From CAXBNB01 sp049115735 (GTDB lineage: Bacteria > Bacteroidota > Bacteroidia > Cytophagales > Cyclobacteriaceae): a stretch of 64,000 bases of DNA. The first letter of the stretch is position 1. Every line of letters begins with the position of its first letter. The DNA lies in contig JAGDZP010000005.1 in the NCBI GenBank assembly GCA_049115735.1, positions 124,001-188,000 on the forward strand. Reading direction: 5' to 3'. Below are positions 10,275 through 19,938 of this stretch, in pieces. The notes under the pieces were generated by a model that saw nothing but the letters and a program-made list of their open reading frames with translations, was not told the DNA's origin and made no database searches. Made by a program: the position numbers and the translations under genes.

Positions 10275-11132
10275 TCAAAACCCATACCCCTCAAATTCCT
10301 CCGAAAATTCATCGGGAGATATGTTTGGATTGACTACAATGCTGGAGAATTCATACTTTTCATACAGACCCTTATCGTCATAAATGTCCATTCTAGCTGG
10401 AAGCATATTTTGCTCATAAACGTATAGAAGCATTTTTGGTGAGTAGTCCGTAGGAATCTGAATAACCTGACCGGCTTCAACGTCTTCATAATCCTTGACT
10501 TTAGGGTTTTTTTCTACAATCATATATTCACTTAGCTTAAGCCGAGAAGCTATGTCTATCACAGTCTCATTTTCCCGAACTGTGTAGTCGATATATTTGA
10601 AATAAGGATTATTCAAAGAAATGGAATGACAAACTTCACCCTCATAATCTACCAGCCCTTCGTATTCTATGATATTGTCAATTTCGGCTTCATGCTTTTC
10701 GCAAAGAAACATGAGTATCGAGAGCACATGATCAAATCCCGCTTGCAAAATGGTGTGGTGCTGATTCTTGCGCATAATACCGTCGTGTGGGTTGAGTTTC
10801 AGATTAATCCAGGGAAAGCCATTTGGGTTAACAAGTGCTTTGTTGTTGTTGACACCATTGGCGTAAAGTACCTCTAACCCCTCCTTTGGATACAGTTGCT
10901 TTAAATAAACTTTGAACGGTTCTTTATTAACCTTGTTAAAAGAAACTTGTTTGATGAGTTCTCCATCAATTCTCTCATGTTTCGTAAGGTTGTATATTAC
11001 CGACCTGATTTCAGATGTTTTAGAAAACATTTCTTGTGTGATTGAATGCCCTGATACTTCTTCATTTGGAGGATTAAAAGAAGCAAGGAAAGCAATAGCT
11101 ACTACCGCAAAGGCCAGGTGGTGTATTCTCAT
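10275..11132 (-). CDS. DUF1571-type exported protein with LysM domain
   Basis: A 285-residue protein with a hydrophobic N-terminal signal (residues 4-19). The central part resembles the DUF1571 fold (KVYLKQLYPKEGLEVLYANG, then LNPHDGIMRKNQHHTILQAGFDHVL). A LysM module lies at about residues 183-228 (YTVRENETVIDIASRLKLS, then VEAGQVIQIP), which binds peptidoglycan. The DUF1571 segment resumes after it (YVYEQNMLPARMDIYDDKGL), so LysM seems inserted within the domain. Likely periplasmic and wall-associated; biochemical activity is unknown. It is convergent with the macroglobulin gene, 21 bases away, and lies downstream of the acyl-CoA desaturase terminator. Confidence 0.75.
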   Translation of the reverse strand: MRIHHLAFAVVAIAFLASFNPPNEEVSGHSITQEMFSKTSEIRSVIYNLTKHERIDGELIKQVSFNKVNKEPFKVYLKQLYPKEGLEVLYANGVNNNKALVNPNGFPWINLKLNPHDGIMRKNQHHTILQAGFDHVLSILMFLCEKHEAEIDNIIEYEGLVDYEGEVCHSISLNNPYFKYIDYTVRENETVIDIASRLKLSEYMIVEKNPKVKDYEDVEAGQVIQIPTDYSPKMLLYVYEQNMLPARMDIYDDKGLYEKYEFSSIVVNPNISPDEFSEEFEGYGF

Positions 11133-11160
11133 GAAAGTTAAGCTCGGTTGATGGTCCTTA

Positions 11161-11178
11161 TTCGCCCCTAACGGCGAA
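11161..11178. repeat. Inverted repeat TTCGCC/GGCGAA upstream of the LysM gene
   Basis: TTCGCC and GGCGAA are separated by six bases (CCTAAC), about 30 bases upstream of the LysM/DUF1571 start codon. It could be a hairpin in the 5' untranslated leader or a small operator. No poly-T follows on either strand, so it is not a terminator. Confidence 0.35.
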
Positions 11179-11221
11179 GGTCACTAAGATAGAGATAATA
11201 ATTGAATGACAATATAGGAAC

Positions 11222-11250
11222 AAAAAAACCACCCCGTTACTGAGGTGGTT
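11222..11250 (-). terminator. Intrinsic terminator of the acyl-CoA desaturase gene
   Basis: Read on the minus strand, AACCACC pairs with GGTGGTT across a ten-base loop, followed by a run of T. It lies 23 bases after the desaturase stop codon and separates that gene from the LysM gene. Confidence 0.8.
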
Positions 11251-11272
11251 TCAAAATTCTTTGTTTCTGATA

Positions 11273-12040
11273 TTATGCTGCCTTTTTGATGGTCTCTGTA
11301 GCGATCTCCATCTGAGGCTTAAGCTTAATCACACCTAGTTTATCCAATACCAATATAATCAGATAAGTCGGGTCAATTTCATGCCATCTCACACCACCGA
11401 AGTTTGGTCTAGTACCATGTTTGTGGTGATTGTTGTGGTAGCTTTCCCCCATCATTAGAAAATCAAATGGTAAAAGGTTTTTCGAAGTATCTCCTACCTT
11501 ATAGTTTACATAGCCATAGACATGAGCAAACCAATTGATGATTACACCATGAATTGGAGCCATTAGCCAGGCTATCGGTAACAAAAGGTATTGCCACCAT
11601 GCTGTTGCAAAATAATTGATGAAGAAAAAGTAAGAAGCTCCCCACGCCAACCTAGATACCCAAGATCTGGCAAACCTATCAAAAGCGGGCCATTCAGGAA
11701 TATCCTGTGTAAATCTGCTGTCTACTTCTAAAGTTTTACTGGTGATCCCAGAATAAATTGTCTTTGTTTTCCACATCATTTTAAAAATACTTTCATCGTA
11801 TTTTGGTGAGTGTGGGTCTTGTGGTGTGTCGGCATACGCATGGTGCATTCTGTGCATAATACCATAGCCATAGGCACTTAGATAGTTTGACCCCTGGAAT
11901 ATCCAGGTGAGTACAAAAAATACTTTTTCAGTGAATTTAGACATTGTGAATGCCTGATGTGCAGAATACCTGTGTAGGAAGAAAGTCTGAAAGAACAGTC
12001 CACCATACCAGAGCACGAACATAAAGATTGCTATTTCCAT
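11273..12040 (-). CDS. Acyl-CoA (delta-9 type) fatty acid desaturase
   Basis: Integral membrane di-iron desaturase of 255 residues that introduces a cis double bond into saturated acyl chains. The three histidine boxes of the stearoyl-CoA desaturase class are present: HRYSAH (residues 23-28), HRMHH (63-67) and HNNHH (about 204-208). Membrane segments surround them (residues 3-20, 38-56 and two around 130-165). Length is slightly short, as is common in Bacteroidota. It likely adjusts membrane fluidity. A second, longer desaturase of a different subfamily lies at 49342-50445. It has its own terminator; 12041-12205 upstream shows no clear promoter to me. Confidence 0.88.
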   Translation of the reverse strand: MEIAIFMFVLWYGGLFFQTFFLHRYSAHQAFTMSKFTEKVFFVLTWIFQGSNYLSAYGYGIMHRMHHAYADTPQDPHSPKYDESIFKMMWKTKTIYSGITSKTLEVDSRFTQDIPEWPAFDRFARSWVSRLAWGASYFFFINYFATAWWQYLLLPIAWLMAPIHGVIINWFAHVYGYVNYKVGDTSKNLLPFDFLMMGESYHNNHHKHGTRPNFGGVRWHEIDPTYLIILVLDKLGVIKLKPQMEIATETIKKAA

Positions 12041-12205
12041 AATTTGTTATTTGCGATTCTATTTACACTTAAGACAGAGGCGATTCCATTTTGTGACAAA
12101 AACTTTAAAAAAAATTTCGTCTCAAGTTCTAAAAGTTTGCAAATATCGGAAATTTCTCAATAATGCCCCTCAATACATCAATGTTGTAGGATGACTTTTA
12201 TCATG

Positions 12206-15200
12206 TCATTTGTAATTTCTCCCTAAATACGCCCTCAGTTTAGGAGGAAATTCCCTTCGGATAAGTATGTTTTGCAGCTCCCATTTTGTCTCATTGTCGA
12301 ACTCCTTTAAGAAGCTGACTTCTTTATTTTCCAAGACAGCAATGGGTATTCCGTCCTGGAATAGAATCCTGTTGTTTGTAAAGTTGCTCACCTTGGCTGT
12401 TGGTAAAATCAAGCCCAGAAGGTTCAATGGATCTGCTCCGCTGATGACCACCAAATCTTCAGTTTTTGGTTTGTTCTTAACTCTGCGCAGTTGCTTCACT
12501 ACCTCAGGTAGGGCAAACTGCTCACCAGAAACGCCAGAGATAAAACGACCCCCTCTTAGCTTCCCTTGGAGCTCCATCCGTCTCAAGACTCTAACCAATA
12601 TCCTCCATGGTGGAGCGAAAGACTCTTTCTCCAAAACCTTTCTGAAAATTACCCCCCACCTTTTGGCATAAATGTAGACTAGTTTTTCCAGGTATTTAAA
12701 ATTCAACTTGTCCTGCTCACTTCCTTCAAATGGCGGAATGAGTGTCCACCGACCGGCATGTTCTATAGTAAAAGTCGTCTTTTTCTTTCGCCTATTGTTT
12801 TCTGATGGCTTGTTATAAGCGGGGGTCAGTAATGCCCGCAATCCAATAAAACTATCCGAGTTAACTAGCCCATTTGCTACTAACTCTGATATCCCTGCCT
12901 CAACCTGTGTGTTCAAGAGTTTGGTATCAGCAGCGATATCCGCAAAAAAGGATGCTCCCTTATCCTTCAATGAATTGTAAATTTTTTCTGCAGTAGATGT
13001 CAACTCCGGATCAGTGGCAAAATGGGTAGACATGATTCGCCACATATCCGTATTGCTCCGCTCAATAAGACAAATGGGAGAACTTTTGATTGTTCCGGAA
13101 GTTTTCCGATTGACATTCTTGGATTGATTGAAACGGCCCCAAATCAATTTTCCCGAAAGACACAATACATCCAACCATACAGGGTCATAGTTTTGGATTC
13201 TAGCGGGAATAATATCTGATTCCCAAGACCCAGCAGGAGCTTCATAACCTTCCATTTTTTCCACCATCAACTCCAGGGCATGGGTTCCTTCCTTTTTCTC
13301 GCTTAGGCCATTGAAATCAAACAAAAACCTCATATAGTCTTCAATGGAAGCCGGTTCAATACTTTTCCTGAGGCTTTCAATGGTATATTTATGAATTCTA
13401 TGAAGCAGTCGCCGCTCGCACCATTCTTCATGCTCAGTATTTGGTGTGAATTTTCCTCTGAAAACAAAGCCTTCCACTTCCAATGAAATCAATGCCAGTT
13501 CTATTTTGTTCAATGGAATCTGAATTTCTTCAGCAAGCCTTTCGGCAGTGACAATCGCCAATGCTTCCAGCCTTCCTCTCACAACTTCTTTCAAAGCGTC
13601 CTCAAAAGTGAGATCATCTTTTTTGAATATATCCGGTAGTTCAATATTGGGCTCGTACTTTGATTCAGGATATATTGTCCCAAACTGCGGTGTTCGCTCT
13701 GCGGCTACCCATAGCTTCTGTTCAGTGATGAATGTTGCTCGTTTTTCTATCCGAAGCGCATCAAAATATTTCTCCCAGCTATTTTGTTTTCCTTCCTTCT
13801 GTGTGACAAACCCATGAATACTCAAAACATCGTGTAACTCATCGGGAGAATCGGCATTAGGCCAAGCCTCACTTCTCACACGTTCTATTGCCTCAATGTC
13901 AAGTCGGCTCAAATCATTGGCTTCTGTCGGGTCCAACCAACTTCTGTTTCGGATTGCATTCACCCGTCTTTCTGCAAACTCGGTCTCGTCGAGGAAAGCG
14001 TAAGGTTTGGCATTGATGATCTCCTGCGCAAAAGCTGAAGGTTCACGCAAATCTCTTGTTTCCAGTTTGAGTTCCTTCTTATCAATTTTAGCCATCAGCT
14101 CCTCCAACTCATCTATATCCATGGCTTCCGTAAGGCAATCGTGAATGGCCTGGTTCACCAGAGGATGATCAGGCACTTCGCGCTCCCCATCAATATTTTC
14201 AAAGCAAGCGATTTGGTCAGGAAATACCTGGGCGATCAAATCTTCCGCATTCATGCGTTGAAACTGGGGAGGTACACGTTTGCCATTCCGGTTTCGTTGA
14301 ATAGCCAGCGAACGTGTAGCATTCCACCTCCAACGTACCTCAAACATCGGTGCGTCCAACATGGCCTGTATCAGGGTTTCTCTTACTATTTTGCTATTCA
14401 GGTATCGATAAACACCTTCAAGTGGAAAACTATGTGAACTGCTGAGGGATAGGATAATCGCATCTTCATTGGCCGCTGCTTGTAGCTCAAAATTGAAGCT
14501 TTGACAGAATTTTTTTCTCAAACTTAATCCCCAGCCTCTATTGAGTCGACTTCCGTAAGGGGAGTGAACCACAAGGTGCATATCGCCGACATCATCAAAG
14601 AACCTTTCAAGGACTATCGTATCTCGTGTTGGCACCACTCCAAGGCCTACTTTTCCCGCATAGAAATAATTGACCAGTTGTTCGGCTGGCGTTTCGCCAA
14701 TACCCACTTCATCCACCAACCACCGAAATGCCAAATTCTCACTGATATCCAATGACGTATGATCCTTCATCCTAGGCAAAGGATCTTTATCCAACAACTC
14801 ATCCATAGTTGTCCTCAGTCGGGATACAGATTCACTCAATTCTAATGTCCTCCCAGGCCCTTCTCCCAACCAAAATGGAATAGTCGGTGGCATTCCTGTA
14901 GCATCTTTCACCTTCATCGTCAGGCCTTCAATGCCGAGAATTTGCCATGTATGTGTACCCAGAGTAATGGTGTCACCCGGCAAGGATTCCAAGGCATAGT
15001 CTTCTCCGATGGTGCCGACTTTAATATTCTGAGGATCAAGTACCACATCATAGTCAAACATATCTGGAATGGAGCCGCCATTCGTTAGCGCAATAATTCT
15101 AGCTCCTTTCCTTCCTCTTATCACTCCATTGATCGCGTCGAAATGGACGTGTGCACCCCTTCTACCTCTGCGAGTAGAAAAGCCCTCGGATTGCATTTTT

Positions 15201-16705
15201 ACAATCTCAAGAAAAGTATCCTTTGTCAGTGATCTATATGGATAAGCATTGCTAAATGATTCGAATAACTTTTCAACTTCCCAGTCCTGATTGCTGACCT
15301 CTGCAACTATTTGTTGGCTCAAAATATCCAGCGGAGCTTCAGGCATCACAATTTTATCCAGCTCGCCACGACGAATGCTATCGAATAGAGCAACACTTTC
15401 AGTCAATTCATCTCGTGTCAACGGAAACATGATTCCCTTCGGAATCCCCCCCACATGGTGATTGCTCCTACCAACTCTTTGGATAAATGCAGCAATGCTT
15501 TTTGGAGAGGCTATTTGTATGATGAGACTAACAGAGCCAATATCAATTCCCAACTCCATACTAGCAGTTGCTACCAGCACTTTCAGTTGACCCTGCTTGA
15601 GTTTTTGCTCGGCCTGCTGCCGATGCTCCTTACTCATACTACCATGGTGAGATGTCACATGTTCTTCGCCGACCTTTTCTGCCAAAGCCACAGCAAGACG
15701 CTCTGACAAGCGCCTGTTATTTACAAATATTAAGGTTGTCTTATGATCCTTGATCAGCTCAACAAAACGCTCATACAATTGGCCCCAAACTTCATTTTCC
15801 ATGACGGCTGTAAGTGGAGAATCTGGTACTTCGATCGTAATATCTAGCTTCCTTTTATTGCCTGTATCTACTATTTCACACCTCGGTTGGTCGTCAACGA
15901 TATTCTTATTCCCCACCAAAAACTTAGCGACCATCTGAATTGGCTTTTGAGTTGCACTCAAGCCAATCCGCTGCAGCTTGCCACCAACCAGTGCTTCCAG
16001 GCGCTCCACCGACAGAGCGAGATGTGACCCCCTTTTGTCACCAAGCATAGCGTGAATTTCATCAATGATAATCGTCCTTGTCGTACTGAGCATCCTTCGA
16101 CCACCATCGCTGGTCAACAACAGGTAGAGAGACTCGGGAGTGGTGACTAATATATGTGGAGGCTTTTTGACCATTTCAGCACGAGCCGAATTTGGTGTAT
16201 CGCCAGTTCTGACAGCTACCTTAATTTCAGGGATTGTTTGCCCATTTTCAAAAAACTCCGTTTCAATACCTTTCAGTGGTAGCTCGAGGTTTCTATGAAT
16301 GTCATTACTTAGAGCCTTTAGAGGAGAAATATAAACGACTCTGTTCTCTACTGGCAGTGCGCCACTTTCTGACTCTTTGACTAGCTCGTCAATAGCAGAA
16401 TAAAAAGCAGCCAGGGTTTTTCCTGAACCTGTCGGTGCAGAAATAAGTGTGTGCTTACCTTTTTTAATTGCAGGCCAGGCTTGTTCCTGTACTTCTGTAG
16501 GCCCCTCAAAGGACTTCCTAAACCAACTCGAAACATGAGGGTGAAAGGAACTGGATAATATGGGCTCAGTAGTAGGCAAAGTATTTTTTGACGTGATGTT
16601 AAAGGTACTAATTTTTTTAGCATTTTTAAGGAAATTCCTAAACCAACTAATGATATCGATGAATTTCCTTCTCACAAAACAAGCGTTTGGCCCACATAGT
16701 TTCAA
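12206..16705 (-). CDS. lhr: Lhr-type DEAD/DEAH-box ATP-dependent helicase
   Basis: A 1499-codon frame encoding a large SF2 helicase of the Lhr family, involved in nucleic-acid repair or remodelling. Near residue 90 SAPTGSGKT is the Walker A motif; DEIHAML is the Walker B motif; TLIFVNNRRLSERLA and QRVGRSNH are C-terminal RecA-lobe motifs. The long remainder corresponds to the winged-helix/beta-barrel Lhr core and the extra C-terminal region of full-length Lhr. The first 42 residues look unlike a domain. A TTG at 16579, giving MPTTEPILSSSF, is an alternative start matching where family members begin. It overlaps the promoter of the divergent gene at 16768. Confidence 0.88.
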   Translation of the reverse strand: MKLCGPNACFVRRKFIDIISWFRNFLKNAKKISTFNITSKNTLPTTEPILSSSFHPHVSSWFRKSFEGPTEVQEQAWPAIKKGKHTLISAPTGSGKTLAAFYSAIDELVKESESGALPVENRVVYISPLKALSNDIHRNLELPLKGIETEFFENGQTIPEIKVAVRTGDTPNSARAEMVKKPPHILVTTPESLYLLLTSDGGRRMLSTTRTIIIDEIHAMLGDKRGSHLALSVERLEALVGGKLQRIGLSATQKPIQMVAKFLVGNKNIVDDQPRCEIVDTGNKRKLDITIEVPDSPLTAVMENEVWGQLYERFVELIKDHKTTLIFVNNRRLSERLAVALAEKVGEEHVTSHHGSMSKEHRQQAEQKLKQGQLKVLVATASMELGIDIGSVSLIIQIASPKSIAAFIQRVGRSNHHVGGIPKGIMFPLTRDELTESVALFDSIRRGELDKIVMPEAPLDILSQQIVAEVSNQDWEVEKLFESFSNAYPYRSLTKDTFLEIVKMQSEGFSTRRGRRGAHVHFDAINGVIRGRKGARIIALTNGGSIPDMFDYDVVLDPQNIKVGTIGEDYALESLPGDTITLGTHTWQILGIEGLTMKVKDATGMPPTIPFWLGEGPGRTLELSESVSRLRTTMDELLDKDPLPRMKDHTSLDISENLAFRWLVDEVGIGETPAEQLVNYFYAGKVGLGVVPTRDTIVLERFFDDVGDMHLVVHSPYGSRLNRGWGLSLRKKFCQSFNFELQAAANEDAIILSLSSSHSFPLEGVYRYLNSKIVRETLIQAMLDAPMFEVRWRWNATRSLAIQRNRNGKRVPPQFQRMNAEDLIAQVFPDQIACFENIDGEREVPDHPLVNQAIHDCLTEAMDIDELEELMAKIDKKELKLETRDLREPSAFAQEIINAKPYAFLDETEFAERRVNAIRNRSWLDPTEANDLSRLDIEAIERVRSEAWPNADSPDELHDVLSIHGFVTQKEGKQNSWEKYFDALRIEKRATFITEQKLWVAAERTPQFGTIYPESKYEPNIELPDIFKKDDLTFEDALKEVVRGRLEALAIVTAERLAEEIQIPLNKIELALISLEVEGFVFRGKFTPNTEHEEWCERRLLHRIHKYTIESLRKSIEPASIEDYMRFLFDFNGLSEKKEGTHALELMVEKMEGYEAPAGSWESDIIPARIQNYDPVWLDVLCLSGKLIWGRFNQSKNVNRKTSGTIKSSPICLIERSNTDMWRIMSTHFATDPELTSTAEKIYNSLKDKGASFFADIAADTKLLNTQVEAGISELVANGLVNSDSFIGLRALLTPAYNKPSENNRRKKKTTFTIEHAGRWTLIPPFEGSEQDKLNFKYLEKLVYIYAKRWGVIFRKVLEKESFAPPWRILVRVLRRMELQGKLRGGRFISGVSGEQFALPEVVKQLRRVKNKPKTEDLVVISGADPLNLLGLILPTAKVSNFTNNRILFQDGIPIAVLENKEVSFLKEFDNETKWELQNILIRREFPPKLRAYLGRNYK

Positions 16706-16708
16706 GGG

Positions 16709-16740
16709 TTTGAATCCTGCCCCATTTTAGCTTAAATTTG
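16709..16740 (+). promoter_or_regulatory. Bacteroidota-type promoter for the PorE-like gene
   Basis: TTTG at 16709-16712, a 20-base spacer and TAAATTTG at 16733-16740 match TTTG-N19-21-TAnnTTTG, the consensus of the Bacteroidota housekeeping sigma factor. The GTG start of the downstream gene is at 16768, giving a short leader of about 20 bases. Confidence 0.6.
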
Positions 16741-16767
16741 ATAACCAACAATTAATCATATTTTGCC

Positions 16768-18315
16768 GTGATTCGCCTTTTCACCTGTGTCGTCCTTTTG
16801 TGGATATCAGTTCCATTGTCTCTAAAGGCACAGAATCTGGAAAAGAAAAAAATGAAGGCAGAAAGCATGTTTTATCTTGAAAAATTCGATAAAGCTCGGG
16901 TTGCCTATGAAGAGCTACGCAAGCTTGACTCAAGGTATAAAACAGCAATTTATAGATTGGAGATTTGTTCTTTGCTTACGGTATCCCCAAACAAATCCAC
17001 CAAAATGCTGGAGGGTTATTCTGGCACTCAAGGGAGAAGAGATAAGTTCTACAATTACTGGATGGCGTTGATCTATTTCAATCAGGGGAGAAACCTAGAG
17101 GCCATACATGCCTGCGAGCGTTTTTTTGTTGTCAATCAGTACAAGACCAAGGAGATTAGAACTGAAATAAAAGACTTACTCAAAATGGCAGAATTACGCC
17201 ATTCCTATTTCCAGCGACCTCTGGAATATAAGGTAGTGCATGTCTCAGGAAAGTTGAATTCTGGACACAACGAGTATAGTCCGGTATTCTCCGAAAGCAG
17301 ACAAAGCATGCTTTTCCTATCGTCTCATCAACGCATCAACTTCAAGACAAAGACAGAAAAATTTCATGTCTTTGAGGCTGAGAAAATTGATGGTGAATGG
17401 CATACCCCGCGTATGATTCATCATCTGCATACTTTTAGCCCAGTCAATATAAGTATCAACCTGATACATGACCTGGAAAAGTTATACGTCTACACCGACA
17501 AGGAGGAAGGGCATATGCAGTACAGTGAATTTCAAGGGCATACATGGTCTGCACCCCAAGGAGATGAATTTAACCTAGATTTATCGGATTTGACGGCCCA
17601 TTTTTTTATCAATGAACAAGAAAACCTGATCCTGTTTTCGAAACCGGTGCAAACCACGGATGGAGTGAAGCACCTGGATATATTTCAATCCAACCGAGAT
17701 TCATTGAGCGGACAATGGATCTACCCCAAAAATATCTCTAAAGCAATTAACAGTGATAAAGATGAAGACTTTCCATTTTTATCCTCAGACGGAAAAACGT
17801 TGTACTTTTCTTCTAAGGGTCATTCCTCCATTGGGGGCTATGATATCTTTAAATCTGAATTTGAACCAGCTACTCAGAGTTGGTCTGCTCCTATCGCACT
17901 TAGAAATCCGATCAATTCTACAGAAGATGATATTCAGTATAAGTTGAATGAAAATCTCATCTCAGGCTACTATGTCTCTAATAGAAAAGAGTCCAAAGGA
18001 GGGTTTGATATCTACTATGCCCTGGAGCTCAATAGCGCTTTAGTCGAAGGAGTAGTGACTGACAGTGAAGACAAAGCTGTCCGAGGGGCGAAAATTGTAT
18101 TGAATTCAACACAAGATGAAAAAGTCTTTATTGATGCCATCACAGATGAAAATGGAAAGTACAAATTGAAAGCCAATGCTGACGATGAGTTCTCTGTGGA
18201 GATTTGGCTGGCAGGTGAGCGCGTACACAAAAATACTTTGGCTGTACCAGCAGACACTGATAACACGTTAGCACTTGTCTCCAACTATCAGATAGAACTG
18301 ACACCAGAGAATTAG
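16768..18315 (+). CDS. TPR/PD40 beta-propeller/carboxypeptidase-regulatory-like protein, PorE-like
   Basis: A 515-residue exported protein starting at GTG (16768); the signal peptide ends in SLKA before QN. Residues about 20-150 are helical TPR-like. Residues about 150-420 carry PD40/WD40-like repeats (NEYSPVFSESRQSMLFLSS; DKDEDFPFLSSDGKTLYFSSKG; GGYDIFKSEF; GGFDIYYALEL). Residues about 425-510 form a carboxypeptidase regulatory-like beta-sandwich (VEGVVTDSEDKAVRGAKIVL). This order is that of PorE-type proteins of the type IX secretion/gliding apparatus, but the usual C-terminal OmpA domain is absent. A periplasmic or outer-membrane scaffold role is inferred. Confidence 0.75.
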   Translation: MIRLFTCVVLLWISVPLSLKAQNLEKKKMKAESMFYLEKFDKARVAYEELRKLDSRYKTAIYRLEICSLLTVSPNKSTKMLEGYSGTQGRRDKFYNYWMALIYFNQGRNLEAIHACERFFVVNQYKTKEIRTEIKDLLKMAELRHSYFQRPLEYKVVHVSGKLNSGHNEYSPVFSESRQSMLFLSSHQRINFKTKTEKFHVFEAEKIDGEWHTPRMIHHLHTFSPVNISINLIHDLEKLYVYTDKEEGHMQYSEFQGHTWSAPQGDEFNLDLSDLTAHFFINEQENLILFSKPVQTTDGVKHLDIFQSNRDSLSGQWIYPKNISKAINSDKDEDFPFLSSDGKTLYFSSKGHSSIGGYDIFKSEFEPATQSWSAPIALRNPINSTEDDIQYKLNENLISGYYVSNRKESKGGFDIYYALELNSALVEGVVTDSEDKAVRGAKIVLNSTQDEKVFIDAITDENGKYKLKANADDEFSVEIWLAGERVHKNTLAVPADTDNTLALVSNYQIELTPEN

Positions 18316-18321
18316 ATTGCT

Positions 18322-19008
18322 CTAATCCGATAATTTCGAAATAGGTGTAAGATCTATCTTTCTGAATTCCACCTCAGACCCTTCAGCCTGAACAGCTATT
18401 TGTCCTTTGGAAGCTGTGGCATCATAGCCGTAGTTTACCAAGTCGTTATTCACCCAAACCTTTATCTTGTTCCCGAGGCATTCTATGACCATCCTGTTCC
18501 ATTCCCCTAATGGCTTTTCAGAGCCATCTGTCAGGTTTTTGATTCTGCGTTTTTTCCCTTCAGTAATCCCCCACTCTTCCTTAGGCCCTCTGCGCTCCAG
18601 CATATTATCCGCTGTAATATCTTCTACGATACACCAGAAATCCCCGGCGTTTTCATGCATCATTTGTACCTCGATAGACTTTGGAAACATCTCGTACAAA
18701 GCCCGCGGACTAGAGGCGTGTACCAAAGCACCACAATTGCCAGGCTCCCCGGCAAAGCGATACTCAATTTCCAACCTATAATTTTCATATACAGCATCCG
18801 TAATAAGATGCCCGCCTGGAATTCCCAGACTCACGAGCATACCCTCCCTAATAATAAATGGATTTCTAGCATTTGGATCCTTGTCCATTTCAGGTACATC
18901 CACATGCCAGCCTGCAAGGTTCTTGCCGTTGAAGAGGGGAGCTGGTGACTGAGAATTGCAAGATGCAATTATGAAAAAAACTATTAGAAAAACGCTAAGT
19001 GGTTTCAT
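18322..19008 (-). CDS. DUF1080 (3-keto-disaccharide hydrolase family) lipoprotein
   Basis: A 228-residue lipoprotein (lipobox IASC, Cys17). It matches the DUF1080/3-keto-disaccharide hydrolase family, a concanavalin-like beta-sandwich: PLFNGKNLAGWHVD near residues 24-37, a YRLEIEYRF strand, CGALVHAS, SIEVQMMHENAGDFW and GEWNRMVIEC. Some members cleave 3-keto-glycosides outside the cytoplasm; substrate here is unknown. It lies 51 bases after cysM on the same strand and could be transcribed with cysE-cysM, though no functional link is evident. A second, divergent copy lies at 29122-29961. Confidence 0.85.
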   Translation of the reverse strand: MKPLSVFLIVFFIIASCNSQSPAPLFNGKNLAGWHVDVPEMDKDPNARNPFIIREGMLVSLGIPGGHLITDAVYENYRLEIEYRFAGEPGNCGALVHASSPRALYEMFPKSIEVQMMHENAGDFWCIVEDITADNMLERRGPKEEWGITEGKKRRIKNLTDGSEKPLGEWNRMVIECLGNKIKVWVNNDLVNYGYDATASKGQIAVQAEGSEVEFRKIDLTPISKLSD

Positions 19009-19059
19009 AAATTAATTGGTTTTGGGTTTGAGAGTCAATCAGCTGTAGTAGTGATTAAA

Positions 19060-19938
19060 TCACCCAAACAAATCCGAGCTCAAATACCTATCGCCCCTAT
19101 CGCAAACGATAGTGACAATCACGCCTTCTTCTAATTCTTGAGCTACCTGAATAGCTGCATGCAAGGCACCTCCACTGCTCATGCCAGCTAGGATGCCTTC
19201 TTCTTTGCCCATTCGGCGTGTAGTTGCGGTGGCTTCTTCAGTACTTACATCAATAATGCGGTCTACTCGCTCCTTTTCGTAGATTTTGGGTAAAAATTCA
19301 GGTGACCACCTGCGAATACCCGGAATGCTAGATCCATCAGTTGGCTGGGTACCTACGATCTGTACGTCAGTATTTTGTTCTTTCAGGTATCTGGATACAC
19401 CCATAATGGTACCTGTAGTACCCATTGCTGAGACAAAGTGGGTGATTTTTCCGTCAGTGTCTTTCCATATTTCCGGGCCGGTTGTACGATAGTGCATCTT
19501 ATAGTTATCCGGATTGGCAAACTGGTTGAGCATATGATACTCATCGGTGGCTGCCATCTCTTCTGACAATTCTCGGGAATACTCAATGGTCTTGGCTGCA
19601 GGTGTTAGAATTACCTTAGCACCATAAGCCTCCATTGTCTTTATGCGCTCTTTGGTAGAGTTGTCTGGCATAATCAAGGTCATTTCAATACCCAAAGACT
19701 GGGCTACCATGGCCAAGGCTATACCCGTGTTGCCACTGGTTGCTTCCACAAGTTTGTCTCCTTGCTTGATCTCCCCTCGATCTATCGCTCCCTGGATCAT
19801 TCCATAGGCTGCCCGATCTTTTACACTTCCACCTGGGTTCTGACCTTCCAGCTTGCAGTATATATCCACATTTTTGTTGGGATTCAGGTTTCGAATCTTT
19901 ACTAGTGGCGTATTTCCAATGATATCTGCAAGAGTCAT
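19060..19938 (-). CDS. cysM: Cysteine synthase B (O-acetylserine sulfhydrylase)
   Basis: PLP enzyme that converts O-acetylserine plus sulfide (or thiosulfate) to cysteine in the cytoplasm. The PLP lysine is K40 in GGSVKDRAA; the substrate loop TSGNTG is at 67-72; the phosphate-binding glycine loop GTTGT is at 173-177. Length of 292 residues fits CysM rather than the longer CysK. The start codon overlaps the cysE stop by four bases, indicating translational coupling in a cysE-cysM operon, so substrate production and use are encoded together. It complements the sulfite reductase at 36306-38438. Confidence 0.93.
   Translation of the reverse strand: MTLADIIGNTPLVKIRNLNPNKNVDIYCKLEGQNPGGSVKDRAAYGMIQGAIDRGEIKQGDKLVEATSGNTGIALAMVAQSLGIEMTLIMPDNSTKERIKTMEAYGAKVILTPAAKTIEYSRELSEEMAATDEYHMLNQFANPDNYKMHYRTTGPEIWKDTDGKITHFVSAMGTTGTIMGVSRYLKEQNTDVQIVGTQPTDGSSIPGIRRWSPEFLPKIYEKERVDRIIDVSTEEATATTRRMGKEEGILAGMSSGGALHAAIQVAQELEEGVIVTIVCDRGDRYLSSDLFG

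Noticed and set aside
11153..11272. TTCGCC/GGCGAA repeat as a terminator or riboswitch
   Set aside because: There is no T-run and the six-pair stem is too small for a known riboswitch; kept only as an inverted repeat.
12041..12205. Possible promoter or small RNA between lhr and the desaturase gene
   Set aside because: No consensus -7 box or stable stem; only a weak ATGAC/GTCAT pair near the lhr stop.
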